Below are positions 41,806 to 51,631 of a stretch of DNA of 64,000 nt, one piece after another. Location: NCBI GenBank assembly GCA_963922205.1, contig CAWUHX010000204.1, positions 186,001-250,000 on the forward strand, given 5' to 3'. Origin of the DNA: Romanomermis culicivorax. Taxonomy: Eukaryota; Nematoda; Enoplea; Mermithida; Mermithidae. The notes under the pieces were generated by a model, which was not told where the DNA came from, searched no databases, and was given only the letters and a program-made list of their open reading frames with translations. The translations under genes were made by a program, and so were the position numbers. Position 1 is the first letter of the stretch, and every line of letters starts with the position of its first letter.

Positions 41806-43869
41806 CCTAGTCTCAATAATGCTGGGTGCGTTCAGTGCTTTACCTGTAATAGAATGGGGCATTTTCAAAAGGATTGTCCGAATCTATCTCATCAAAGTGT
41901 CAATGCAAAAGTCAGATGCTACCTATGCACTGGATTTGGGCACAGAGCTTTTCAATGCCCTAACACCTTGAGACGTCAAAACCAAATTCCACAAAGAGAC
42001 ACTGTAAATGCAGGTGGGAGACTGACTGCACCTGGACCAAGTAATAGTGCAGCTTTTGGGTCTTTCTCAACTGAACAAAATTCAGGTGTGAAGAATGCCA
42101 ATTTTAAGCTACATGCGAACATTTATGTACACGTTGGTACGAATAAGATAAAATGCTATACACTCATTGACAATGGAAGTCTATGCAATATCATGAGGAA
42201 GGATTTATTTTCACACTTACAAAGTTTGGGTGAAGATCTGGTCCTCAGATCAACAAATATCACAATGATAAGAAGCTTATCTGTTCATCCTATACCAGTA
42301 ATGGGCGAAATTTTTACAAGTGTTACTCTCGTTAGTGGGAAAAATTCTCAAACATTTCAAACGTCATTTCTCTTAGTTGACTCTTTACCGTACGAAATTC
42401 TACTGGGAGCAGAAGCTATGGAAGATGGAAAAATTCTCGTTGATGTACCTCAAAGAATCGTTCGCCTTTTCGCATCAAATAACACTGAAATTCAGGTTCC
42501 TTTTGTTTCGAAAGATTTCTCTAAATCATTCCTGTGCTCGGTTATATGTGAAGCTGATGTTCAAATACCTCCGAGCAGCATCTTGTATACGTATGGATCA
42601 GTAGACAAGCGTATAGAAGGAAACATCGGTGTAATGGAGAGTAGAACTTTACCATCGGAACAATTGACTTGTCATAGCACAAACTCGCTTGTAGAGGTCA
42701 GGGGTGGACACATCCCTGTCATGTTGATAAATTTTGGAGACAAGCCCTTTGAGTGCACAAAGGGGCTTGAAATTGGAACGTTGCTTCCATTAGAAGAAAG
42801 AAATGTTTCCGCCCGAGTTCAGAGAAGTGGCAATATAGTTGCCACAGTTTACGGGTCGCGCCCGATTCCAGAGGGAGTTAATATGAGTTCTGCACAGGCG
42901 CCTGTGTACGAGCGGAGCAGCTGGTCGTCCGTGGATGAGGCTGAAAATTTTTTGGTGGAGGGATGTCGCCATGGAACGTATTTTCATGAGAGACTCGAAT
43001 CCTCCGCTGAAACCGAGAGTATATTGAGCAAAAAGGAAATTGAGGAACTCGTGGTGATGTTGGAGAAAAATTCCGGTTTGTTCACGGAATTGACTGGAAA
43101 AATTGGTCGGTCTGGCATAGTGAAGCACCAGATCAACACAGGAAAGGAGCCGCCAGTAGTGCAGCCAGTAGGTCAGATACCGGAGGCACAGAAGCAAATT
43201 ATTGATGACGAAGTTGGAAAAATGTTGCAGTTTGGAGTAATCCAGCATTCCTGCAGCCCTTATCGAGCCAACTTCATCTTAGTTCAGAAAAAGGATGGTA
43301 GCTGGCGGCCCTGCATTGATTTTCGTCTTTTGAATGCTGTCACAAAGAAAGACGTATATCCACTTCCTCGAATTGATGAGACTCTAGATGCTTTGGGAAA
43401 TGCAAAACTTTTCTCAACACTAGATCTTTCTCATGGATATTGGCAGGTGGAGTTGGAGGAAGACAGTAAAGAAAAGACGGCATTCATTACTAGAAAAGGG
43501 CTTTTTGAATTTACAGTTATGCCCTTTGGTCTTTGTAATGCACCCTCAACGTTTCAGCGATTAATGGACATTGTCCTCGGCCGGCACTGTTGGAATTTTT
43601 GCATGGTGTATTTTGATGACATCATCGTGTATTCCAATTCATTTCGAGAACATTTGGTGCATTTACAAGAAGTTTTTGATAGATTAAAGCAAGCTGGCTT
43701 AATTTTAAAATTTGCAAAATGTCATTTTGGTCGACGGACAGTACCTTTCCTACCTCGGATTTATTCAATACTATCGACGCTTTATCTTCAATTTTTCACA
43801 AAAGGCGGCTCTCCTCATGGACCTGAGGAAAAGCGGCAACAAGTTTCTTTGGACGGACAAATGTACTGA
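41806..43869 (+). CDS. INNER element nucleocapsid, protease and reverse transcriptase (RT truncated by deletion)
   Basis: In frame with Gag. Order: two CCHC zinc knuckles (CFTCNRMGHFQKDC, CYLCTGFGHRAFQC), an aspartic protease with the variant active-site LIDNGSLCNI instead of DTG or DSG and the later block EILLGAEAM, then RT with HSCSPYRANFILVQKKDGS, the catalytic LDLSHGYWQV and VYFDDIIVYS. Just after the block KCHFGRRTVPFL the segment that normally follows RT (the LGH...DP.K...F.P block) is missing, and the frame shifts; RNase H continues in the +1 frame from about 43750. Short CCTTTCCTACC-type repeats at the junction suggest a slippage deletion of roughly 80-100 bp. The RT of this copy is probably inactive. 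Confidence 0.88.
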   Translation, partial: PSLNNAGCVQCFTCNRMGHFQKDCPNLSHQSVNAKVRCYLCTGFGHRAFQCPNTLRRQNQIPQRDTVNAGGRLTAPGPSNSAAFGSFSTEQNSGVKNANFKLHANIYVHVGTNKIKCYTLIDNGSLCNIMRKDLFSHLQSLGEDLVLRSTNITMIRSLSVHPIPVMGEIFTSVTLVSGKNSQTFQTSFLLVDSLPYEILLGAEAMEDGKILVDVPQRIVRLFASNNTEIQVPFVSKDFSKSFLCSVICEADVQIPPSSILYTYGSVDKRIEGNIGVMESRTLPSEQLTCHSTNSLVEVRGGHIPVMLINFGDKPFECTKGLEIGTLLPLEERNVSARVQRSGNIVATVYGSRPIPEGVNMSSAQAPVYERSSWSSVDEAENFLVEGCRHGTYFHERLESSAETESILSKKEIEELVVMLEKNSGLFTELTGKIGRSGIVKHQINTGKEPPVVQPVGQIPEAQKQIIDDEVGKMLQFGVIQHSCSPYRANFILVQKKDGSWRPCIDFRLLNAVTKKDVYPLPRIDETLDALGNAKLFSTLDLSHGYWQVELEEDSKEKTAFITRKGLFEFTVMPFGLCNAPSTFQRLMDIVLGRHCWNFCMVYFDDIIVYSNSFREHLVHLQEVFDRLKQAGLILKFAKCHFGRRTVPFLPRIYSILSTLYLQFFTKGGSPHGPEEKRQQVSLDGQMY

Positions 43870-46237
43870 AACATTCAATAGTCTTAAGTCTGAAGCTCTA
43901 TCTTACCCTACTCTTCGTTATCCTGATTTTAAGAAACGTTTCACTATCTACACTGATGCCAGTGACAGAGGAATTGGTGCTGTATTGGCACAGCAAGATG
44001 AAACTGAAGAATGGGCGGTAGCTTATGCTAGTAGAATACTCTCTGATCAAGAAAGAAAATGGCATATCAATGAGAAAGAGATGCTAGCTGTCCACTGGGC
44101 TATAACAAATGTTTTTCGACCTTATATCTTTGGTCGTGAATTTGATTTAGTATCTGATAGTTCTTCAGTTTTTGCTTTGCGGAAGTATAATGGTAACAAT
44201 GGTAAGATTTTAAGATGGCAACATGATCTCCGAATGTATAACTTCACTCTTTACCATCGGAAGGGTACAAATAATTTGAATGCTGATGGACTGTCACGTC
44301 GTCCAGCTCATCCAGCAAGTGAAACTGCCGTATATGTAGATCAATGTTTAAATTTTGTTGAATACTTGGAACCCAAACAAAATTTGAGTTCGGAGGAAAC
44401 TTCTAACATACAATCTGAATCAAATTTTTTGCAGATTACTGTCAGCAATGCTGCACATGTAGCTGAGTATGTTGTAGATAAATCGGACCTCACAAAGTTC
44501 GAGTCTGATTTTCCTAAAACCTGGGGTCTTGATCAATGGAATGATCCATTCTGTGGAGATTTGATGCGCCTTCTTGTATATTGTGAACTGCCTGTTGATG
44601 AACAGTCAGCTGCAAAGATAGCTGACGATTCCCGTAGTTTTGTAGTGGCAGAAGATAAGCAACTTTATCGACGCCTTCTGGGCAATGAAGAGGAGTGGCA
44701 GTTAGTTGTTCCTTTGAAAAATAGGAGCAAGATCTTGGAATATTTTCATGACTCAATTTTTGGATGTCACATGGGTATGGTAAAAACCTTACTCAAAATT
44801 CAAAGTAAGTACTGGTGGCAGAGTATGTGGTCAGATGTCCAGAGCTGGGTTAATTCGTGCAAAATTTGCCAAGCTGTCAAAAAAGGTAGACAGAACAAAT
44901 CACCACTTTGCAATATCCCAGCAGGTAAGATGTTCGATCTAATCGCCATGGACATACTACAACTTCCAAAAACTGTAAACAACTATAAATATGTTGTGGT
45001 ATGTAGTGAATATTCATCAAGATGGGTTATAGCTCAAGCTTTGGAAAACATGAAAGCAGAAACCATTGCTAAATTTCTAATAGAGAACATCATTTTGTTG
45101 CATGGTGCCCCTAAAGCGATTCTTACAGATCAAGGCAAACAATTTACAGGTACTGTAGTGGTCGAGTTGTGCAAATTACTAAATGTAGCCAAACTCCTCA
45201 CTGTCCCTTATCACCCAGAAACTGACGAACTTATGGAAAGATTCAATCGTACCTTGATTTCTATTTTAGCAGCATGTGTAGAGGCTTATGGAGAAGAGTG
45301 GGATCGAATGCTACCATATGTAGTGTTTGCCTACAATACTTCAGTACATGCATCAACTAACATTACCCCATTTGAACTCATCTATGGACGAAAACCAGTC
45401 TTTCCCATCGATCAGGAACTCAGAACTACGATTGATCCAATTGTTAATGGTCCATGGGATGTAAATATTGCAAAAAACCGATTAGTTTCGGCTCAGGATT
45501 TGGCTAATCAAACATTAACCAAATCACAAGCTAATCAGAAACACTACTATGATAAAAAAGCAAAAGAAATTGAGTATAGTGTAGGTCAAATGGTGTGGTT
45601 GATCAACCACAGAAGAGCAAAAGGAGTTGATGGTAAACTATCGCCATATTGGGTTGGACCCTACAAAATAGTGGTCCGAAAATCTCCAACAAACTATGTT
45701 ATTCAATCATTTAATTCAGCAGCACCAGATAGAACAGTTCATGTGAATCAGTTGCGATTATATTTCAACAGAAAAAAAGATAATGAAGAAAAGGAAATAA
45801 AGGATTGCTCAGGAGAACCTCCAAAAGAGTGTACTCCCTCCAAAGTCGAAAATGAAAATGATCAACAATCTGATGAACTTCTTCTTGAGGATTACAATTA
45901 TCAAAGACGGATAATTACACCAAATGGTGGGCATGTGGGAGATCCAGTAGTCATTATTCCACACAATGGACAGTATTTTAACTGTGGAATTGTGCTGTGC
46001 CCAGAGGAAGCACATCGTCAATTTCCGAATCTTCAAGAGAATTTTGCTGCTGTGAAACTCTTTGATAATGACCGAATCGTCCTGGTCAACATTCAACATC
46101 TTTTACCATACTCAACTGCCAAACATAAGTTGAGCACAAGAACAAGAAATAACTTAAGAACTATCAACAAAGCAGATGCTTATTGCACAAAATTAAAAGA
46201 AAATGATGCTTTATTACTCCACACTGGTAATCTGTGA
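43712..46237 (+). CDS. INNER element RNase H and integrase
   Basis: 841 codons; real homology begins near 43760 (LGFIQYYRRFIFNFS). RNase H has the Asp of FTIYTDASDRGIGAV, the Glu of INEKEMLAVHW and DLVSDSSSVF. Integrase follows: zinc domain (two His in DSIFGCHMGMV context, then CKICQ), first Asp in DLIAMDILQL, second in ILTDQGKQF, Glu in DELMERFNRTL, then a GPY/F module (YWVGPYKIV). The final 130 residues after IN, including a block around GDPVVIIPHNGQYFNCGIVL, are not part of standard integrase and look like a small beta-rich domain of unknown role. The overlap with the upstream frame is a consequence of the deletion in RT. Confidence 0.92.
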   Translation: MQNVILVDGQYLSYLGFIQYYRRFIFNFSQKAALLMDLRKSGNKFLWTDKCTETFNSLKSEALSYPTLRYPDFKKRFTIYTDASDRGIGAVLAQQDETEEWAVAYASRILSDQERKWHINEKEMLAVHWAITNVFRPYIFGREFDLVSDSSSVFALRKYNGNNGKILRWQHDLRMYNFTLYHRKGTNNLNADGLSRRPAHPASETAVYVDQCLNFVEYLEPKQNLSSEETSNIQSESNFLQITVSNAAHVAEYVVDKSDLTKFESDFPKTWGLDQWNDPFCGDLMRLLVYCELPVDEQSAAKIADDSRSFVVAEDKQLYRRLLGNEEEWQLVVPLKNRSKILEYFHDSIFGCHMGMVKTLLKIQSKYWWQSMWSDVQSWVNSCKICQAVKKGRQNKSPLCNIPAGKMFDLIAMDILQLPKTVNNYKYVVVCSEYSSRWVIAQALENMKAETIAKFLIENIILLHGAPKAILTDQGKQFTGTVVVELCKLLNVAKLLTVPYHPETDELMERFNRTLISILAACVEAYGEEWDRMLPYVVFAYNTSVHASTNITPFELIYGRKPVFPIDQELRTTIDPIVNGPWDVNIAKNRLVSAQDLANQTLTKSQANQKHYYDKKAKEIEYSVGQMVWLINHRRAKGVDGKLSPYWVGPYKIVVRKSPTNYVIQSFNSAAPDRTVHVNQLRLYFNRKKDNEEKEIKDCSGEPPKECTPSKVENENDQQSDELLLEDYNYQRRIITPNGGHVGDPVVIIPHNGQYFNCGIVLCPEEAHRQFPNLQENFAAVKLFDNDRIVLVNIQHLLPYSTAKHKLSTRTRNNLRTINKADAYCTKLKENDALLLHTGNL

Positions 46238-46331
46238 AGACTCGAATTCATGCAAGTTTTGAATTCTTGTTATGCCCTGCAAGATCCTAACAAATCTAGG
46301 ATGTTGTACACATTCTTAACCTGCTTTTTCT

Positions 46332-49166
46332 GTGTATTTTTCCCCACAACTTTGTTCATTGTTAGATTTACGATTGCCCAGTGAAAAAGCCCCATTTGCT
46401 GACGAAAATGACTGGCGATCAATTTGGGAACTTCGAACCAATCCCACCACTGGCATCCCGAATTTAGACACTGACAACTTGATCATGGTCAAAAATACCT
46501 TCGAATTTGATGAGAAGATGTTGGAATTACGCCAAATACTCATCAGTGGTATTCCTATCGTGTCTATAATTCCAATTGGGTACAGAGAGGTAAGTTACTC
46601 TGATTTGGCCGATGAATATTTTCCAGTCTACATGCCTCGTTCAATTGTATTCACCACTCTCTCTGAGTCATTTACAGTTATTGTGCCATATCACATATTT
46701 TTCAAGGAAGGTTATGGCAGAGAATGTCTCTACAAAATTTTGACTGACTCGGCCATAGCTAAATTTGTGTATGGACTAGGAGCATGCAACAGTTACCATG
46801 ATGTTTGGTTGCCAGGTAAGGTTGTGAAAAAGTCGAAGTCAATATTCGATGTTGGATACTTTTATGAAGGGCAACCTGAAGAAAATGGTGGTTTCCCGTC
46901 TATGTATGGACATCGTGATGTCTCAAAGCATTTGCCATGTCAGTCATTGAATAATTTATTCTCTTTATTTTTTGAAACAGCCCAAGAGCAGGAAATACAG
47001 ATGTGGGACTATTATTGGTCTCCGGAGCAAAACATCTGTAGTTTCAGGAATCAAGTTGAAATGGCAATCATTGCTACACAGGTTCTAGATCTTGGTGTAT
47101 ACTTTTTGCTTACAGGTGAGAATCGTTGCTGGCCAGAGGCATCACAAAGTTTTGCCTCTGAGCTTTGCAAAAAGGTTATCGATGAATGGTCACCTTGGCC
47201 ATTACATATAAAGACTAGAGGAGCCAGGGTTTTTAAGTCTTTTCCAGAGCAAAATGTAAACGAAACTATGGAGGAAAATCAACGAATTTCAAGTCCCCAC
47301 GTTGATCAGTCCGTCAAAGTGGAGTCTGAACAAACTTTAGACTCTAACAATGACAAAGATATGTTGTTAGACGATATGGATATAATCGACGATAAAGTAG
47401 CTCAGGAACTGGAAACAGAAATGAGCGAATTGTTTGACAGTATGCAAGTTATTGATGATCAAACTCCTGGTGAGGTAAGAGCTGAATCCATTCAAAAAGA
47501 GGAGCTAGAACAAGTCAATGAGACAATTAGTGGAGTTATGAATATTGAACAGAAGGCTGATTTCACTCAGACATTGAACTCAAGCCCAAGTTCTTATGAT
47601 CCAATTTCAGATTATGAGGAAGAGATGCAAGAATGTTCCACTCAGACATTGGAACAGTCTTCACCTCAAGTATTTGCTGGTGTGATTCAAGATGCAGAAG
47701 AACAAGACAATTTTCCCATTCAGGTCGATAATAATGACGATTGCAGAGAAAATCATGAGGAGATTATGCAAGCAACGAATGTAGAAGCTACGAGTCCTTC
47801 AAATATGGATTCGGAAGTTGTCGACTCTAATTATCCTGTTCTTGGGGTCCTGGGGATGCCAAAAGGGTTGCGTAAATCGCGTGAGCTCCCGGATTTATTG
47901 TTCAAACTCGTGAAATCTTATGTCAGTGAACTTAACATCTATTGTAAGTTAATACCACGTGCTCCTTTGTTGCAAACAAATTATACTTATGCAAAGTTCC
48001 GTTTTCATTCTCGTAACTTAATCAAGTTGTGTCATCAACTCAATGAAGTTTCTTATATTCGTTCTGCGTTGTCAATTTTACGTAATCTCATGTTCTCACG
48101 TGTAAACTTTAATGGAATTAGACCAAACTATAAGCTGACCCAAGATGGAAAACAGAAGAAACAACGAAAGAACAAGAAAAAATCGAAATCCATTGATCAA
48201 AATCCACGGCAACGTCAGCCCCTCACGATTCATGAGCGCATCAACCTATGTCGACAAAAACGACCTTTACTCTCGGTGCCTTACAATAAATGTTTGACCG
48301 TATTACCAAAAATGACATTCGACTTTAATAAATGGACACAGGATCCTATTGCGACGAAAAATTTGAATGTTTTGCAACAATTAGGTCTCGAATTCAATGA
48401 TATTTCATCGCCTAATGATCAACTGAATTGGATCAAAAAATTTACAGATCTTCTCATCAAAGTGGAAACGCAGGACGATGAATATAGATTTTCGAATTTT
48501 CATCAACATCACCACATTTATAATACTTGCGCCCAGCTGTACATTTTGAATCAAGAACATGATATGAACTGGATAGAGGTAACACCTGATCCTCTACCTA
48601 TTTTAATCACTACATATCAGGAACAATATTTTGTTGCGAGCTTGTATTGCAAGCCACCATTGTGCAGCCATATTACTACGCCCTCGCAACTTGATAGGAG
48701 CAATTCGATCTTCATCAATTGGATGGACATTGAATCGAAAAAATTATACGGCTTTGGATTTAAAAACTCTTGCGATGCTGATAAATTCTTCAACAAAATT
48801 GAACTAATTCTTTCGAAATTTGTACCATCATCGTCTGTTGATCAGAAAGGTTCTGAACAAAATTCAGGGCTGTCTGATCACAGAAAACGAGACAATTATG
48901 TATCCAGATCTCAATCGGATCACTATGAATCATCTCGATCTTACCACAACTTTAAAAAGAAGCGTTACGATGTGAAAATTGATGATGTACATCATTCTTA
49001 TTATAATTCGAATCTTTCGTCGCCAAAAGTCAATTTCAAACAATATCCGCATAGTCACAGAGAGAGGGGTTACCCAAACAAAGAATACAAAGGGGGATAC
49101 GATTATTGGCACCAGCCAAATGCTTGGGATCGTGATCGGGATCAAAGTCACAGTCGACGTCATTGA
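46332..49166 (+). CDS. INNER element accessory ORF: degenerate RNase D-like domain, acidic linker, EVH1/DCP1-like domain
   Basis: 944 codons, intact, 95 nt after the integrase stop. Residues about 60-265 follow the layout of the middle element's exonuclease: a strand SGIPIVSIIPIG where motif I should be (catalytic Asp and Glu absent), KFVYGLGACNSYHDVW matching motif II (Asn153, Asp157 kept), FDVGYF (Asp173), and AIIATQVLDLGVYFLL matching motif III (Asp253 kept, Tyr lost). This reads as a catalytically dead exonuclease fold. Residues 300-500 are acidic and disordered, 600-630 Lys-rich. Residues about 670-830 (NLNVLQQLGLEF, then HIYNTCAQLYIL..MNWIEV, ILITTYQEQYFVASLYC, KKLYGFGFKNSCDADKFFNKIE) resemble the EVH1 domain of the decapping activator DCP1 in order and hydrophobic spacing. 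The tail is Ser/Arg/His-rich. Both domain calls are pattern-based; the second is the weaker. Confidence 0.72.
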   Translation: MYFSPQLCSLLDLRLPSEKAPFADENDWRSIWELRTNPTTGIPNLDTDNLIMVKNTFEFDEKMLELRQILISGIPIVSIIPIGYREVSYSDLADEYFPVYMPRSIVFTTLSESFTVIVPYHIFFKEGYGRECLYKILTDSAIAKFVYGLGACNSYHDVWLPGKVVKKSKSIFDVGYFYEGQPEENGGFPSMYGHRDVSKHLPCQSLNNLFSLFFETAQEQEIQMWDYYWSPEQNICSFRNQVEMAIIATQVLDLGVYFLLTGENRCWPEASQSFASELCKKVIDEWSPWPLHIKTRGARVFKSFPEQNVNETMEENQRISSPHVDQSVKVESEQTLDSNNDKDMLLDDMDIIDDKVAQELETEMSELFDSMQVIDDQTPGEVRAESIQKEELEQVNETISGVMNIEQKADFTQTLNSSPSSYDPISDYEEEMQECSTQTLEQSSPQVFAGVIQDAEEQDNFPIQVDNNDDCRENHEEIMQATNVEATSPSNMDSEVVDSNYPVLGVLGMPKGLRKSRELPDLLFKLVKSYVSELNIYCKLIPRAPLLQTNYTYAKFRFHSRNLIKLCHQLNEVSYIRSALSILRNLMFSRVNFNGIRPNYKLTQDGKQKKQRKNKKKSKSIDQNPRQRQPLTIHERINLCRQKRPLLSVPYNKCLTVLPKMTFDFNKWTQDPIATKNLNVLQQLGLEFNDISSPNDQLNWIKKFTDLLIKVETQDDEYRFSNFHQHHHIYNTCAQLYILNQEHDMNWIEVTPDPLPILITTYQEQYFVASLYCKPPLCSHITTPSQLDRSNSIFINWMDIESKKLYGFGFKNSCDADKFFNKIELILSKFVPSSSVDQKGSEQNSGLSDHRKRDNYVSRSQSDHYESSRSYHNFKKKRYDVKIDDVHHSYYNSNLSSPKVNFKQYPHSHRERGYPNKEYKGGYDYWHQPNAWDRDRDQSHSRRH

Positions 49167-49349
49167 AACATGTAAATGACATTGTCATTTTTTTTTTTAA
49201 AAAGTTAATTTTCGAAGGAATTTTTTCTCTTGTTGTCGTACAGTCATTAATTTGTTTACTTTTGTGTTGTGTCGTGTTTTTCTTTTGAATTCTATGTTTT
49301 TTTATGCTTTTTGTTTTGTTCGCAGGAGCTCACCTTCGAGTAGGTAGCG
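49167..49349 (+). other. INNER element 3' non-coding region
   Basis: T-rich, without an obvious polypurine tract: the bases before the 3' LTR read GAGTAGGTAGCG, only partly purine. Confidence 0.5.
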
Positions 49350-49742
49350 TGTAAGATATTTGAGACACCCTGTATATTTTTGGACCACCCATGTTTTCAT
49401 TTTTTGCATTTTTTTTCGTCTTTTTCCAATGTCTATAGTTTCATTTGTACTCATATTTCGTTTGTAACATGAGCTTATTTTTTCCATCTTTGTTATTGTT
49501 TCATATCACCACTTTGTTTATATTATGCTAAGTATTTTTGGATGCATATTTCTTTTTGTTTTCGTTCAGTAGGTCAATTTTGTGTATGCACAAGTCAGTC
49601 GTTTTCTTTAGTAAATTTGCTGCACATTAGACCAGTGTGTGTGTGCTAGGAGGGAGGTCAGGAACATCTATAGACCAAACTCATAATGCTACTTGTAGCT
49701 AGAACCCAGGCACAATACCACCCACATACCTAAACCATTACA
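49350..49742 (+). repeat. INNER element 3' LTR (393 bp)
   Basis: Pairs with 39470-39860. Begins TGTAAG and ends ATTACA. Confidence 0.93.
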
Positions 49743-51631
49743 AATGCGTACCACCTCTTGAGTTTGTCATTAGTCTGTGTGTTGACCCTCATTGATAATA
49801 ATGGTTTGTGGTCAGTTTGAATCCTGACCTTTTGACCCAAAAGATAATGTTTATAAATTTTTAGGCCGTAAACCACAGCTAAGCATTCCCTTTCGGTGGC
49901 GCACCATTTCCTTTCTTCTGCCCGCAATATCCGACTATTGTAGGCAATCACCCAATGTTCCGAGTCAGTCTCTTGACATAACACTGCTCCCAATGCAATT
50001 CCACTGGCATCCGTTTGAAGAATGAATCGCGCAGATCCATCTAAAATTGGATGTCTTAAGAAAGGTACTGAGGTCAATGCTACTTTGAGCTTCTCAAAAG
50101 TTGTGTAATGTAACTCCGTCACATTCGATGTTCCCTTCTTGCCTGTTAATTTGTACAAGGGTTCAGCTAGTGCTGCTAGGTCCGGTATAAATTTCTTACA
50201 CCATTGTAGCATACCTAGGAATCTTTGCATTTTCTTAACAGAATCTGGGAATCGAAATTCCGTTATTGCCTTGACCTTCTTAGGATCCGGAGAAATTCCG
50301 TTTGCGTCCAAGATGTGCCCTAAAAAGTGCACCTTCTCGGGAAGAAATTCACATTTCTCCGGCTTAAGAGTCAACTTCACCTTCCTCAACGCTTCTAGCA
50401 CCATTTTCAAATTCTCTAAGTGTTCCTCGAACGTATTCGAGAAGATGATAATATCATCTATGTACACTAGGCAAATTTTCCATACCAAATCCCCAAGGAT
50501 TCTCTCCATCATCCTTTGGAATTCAGCAGGTGCATTCTTCAACCCAAACGGCATCACTTTAAACTGAAACAAGCCCTCTTGGCATATAAAAGCCGTTTTC
50601 TCCTTGCTCTCCTCCTCCATCAGGACCTGCCAATATCCCGACTTCAAATCTAGAGTTGTATAAAACTTCGCTCTTCCAAGGCAATCTAAATAGTCATCCA
50701 TTCTCGGGATGGGATATTTATCATCCTTGGTCACTTCATTTATACCTCTAAAATCAACTACTGGTCTCGTAGTTCCATCTTTCTTTCCAACCAGGAACAA
50801 GGGTGCAGCCCACGGTGACTTCGAGGGCTCTATCACTCCCTGATCCAACATCTCCTTTATATGTCGCCTTACTCCTGGCCGACTATTAATTGAAGCTCTG
50901 TAATATCTCTTTGCTACAGGTCTCGCATCTCCTGTATCTATCTTGCATGTCAGAGCTGGGGTTGTAGTAGCCGGATCACCAGGCAAGCTGAAGACATCTC
51001 TGTACTTCAACAAAGATTCTATAGCTTCCGTCTTCTTCTCTTCCGAAGTTTTTGCCTTCGATATCATCTTGCATAGTGAAGTATAGAACTCTACAGAATC
51101 AGCTTTTGATAATGCAGGCATTCCTTCCTTTACCATGCAGGTCTGATATTCCTTCTCCTCCTTTATCTTTTTCATTTCCTTCACCTTCTTGTACGTATCA
51201 TCATCTTCAATAAGCATAGATTCTGTATAGCCAATGATTTGATCTCTCTCAAACCGACAACCAGAACCCGTGGTATTGGAGATTAGTACTACAAACTCCT
51301 CTTGTGATCCGTCTACAACCGCTTTCTCCATTCTGAACTTCCTTTCAGAATCTTTCGATTCGACAATAATTCCGTTCAACGTGGCATCTCCATGTTGATC
51401 CCAAAGTTTTGCCTTCATCAAAACATCTGTTCCATATGGAATGTAGGTTTTATTACATGCAACAATTGCAACAGTTGTCTTTAGCAGGCAGACTTTTGGA
51501 TAAACAATTTGATTTATGCAATCAGTCGACGCCACACTGACTTTAGTCACTTCTTCCATTACCGTTTGCACAGTAGTTACAGAAGGAACTTGAACTACGT
51601 CAATCTTTCTCTCAATGCCTTGTATCGTCAT
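49743..51631 (-). CDS. MIDDLE element reverse transcriptase and RNase H
   Basis: Begins at ATG 51631, or by frameshift from the NC-PR frame that overlaps it by 20 nt. The first 170 residues are of unknown fold; RT follows with SPWAAPLFLVGKKDG, catalytic LDLKSGYWQV and VYIDDIIIFS, the LGH block HFLGHILDANGISPDPKK, and RNase H (ILQTDASGIALGAVL, CATERECLAVVYGL, IQTDHKPLL). The frame ends at the inner element's insertion; the last codons in the open frame (49742-49730) belong to its LTR. A run of ten A in the element's sense (51636-51645) lies at the PR-to-RT junction. An in-frame TAA precedes the ATG at the run, so expression needs a +1 or -2 slip or internal initiation. Confidence 0.93.

Larger units (their letters stand above)
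39470..49742 (+). mobile_element. INNER LTR retrotransposon (Ty3/gypsy) with pseudo-exonuclease/EVH1-like accessory gene
   Basis: 10.27 kb, plus strand: 5' LTR, leader, gag, NC-PR-RT, RNase H-IN, a 944-codon accessory ORF, 3' LTR. LTR ends TGTAA...TTACA, TSD AATG. The LTRs differ at about seven sites, so it is the youngest of the three, yet pol already has a deletion. RT and integrase sequences differ strongly from those of the middle element, so it belongs to a different Ty3/gypsy lineage. Confidence 0.94.
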
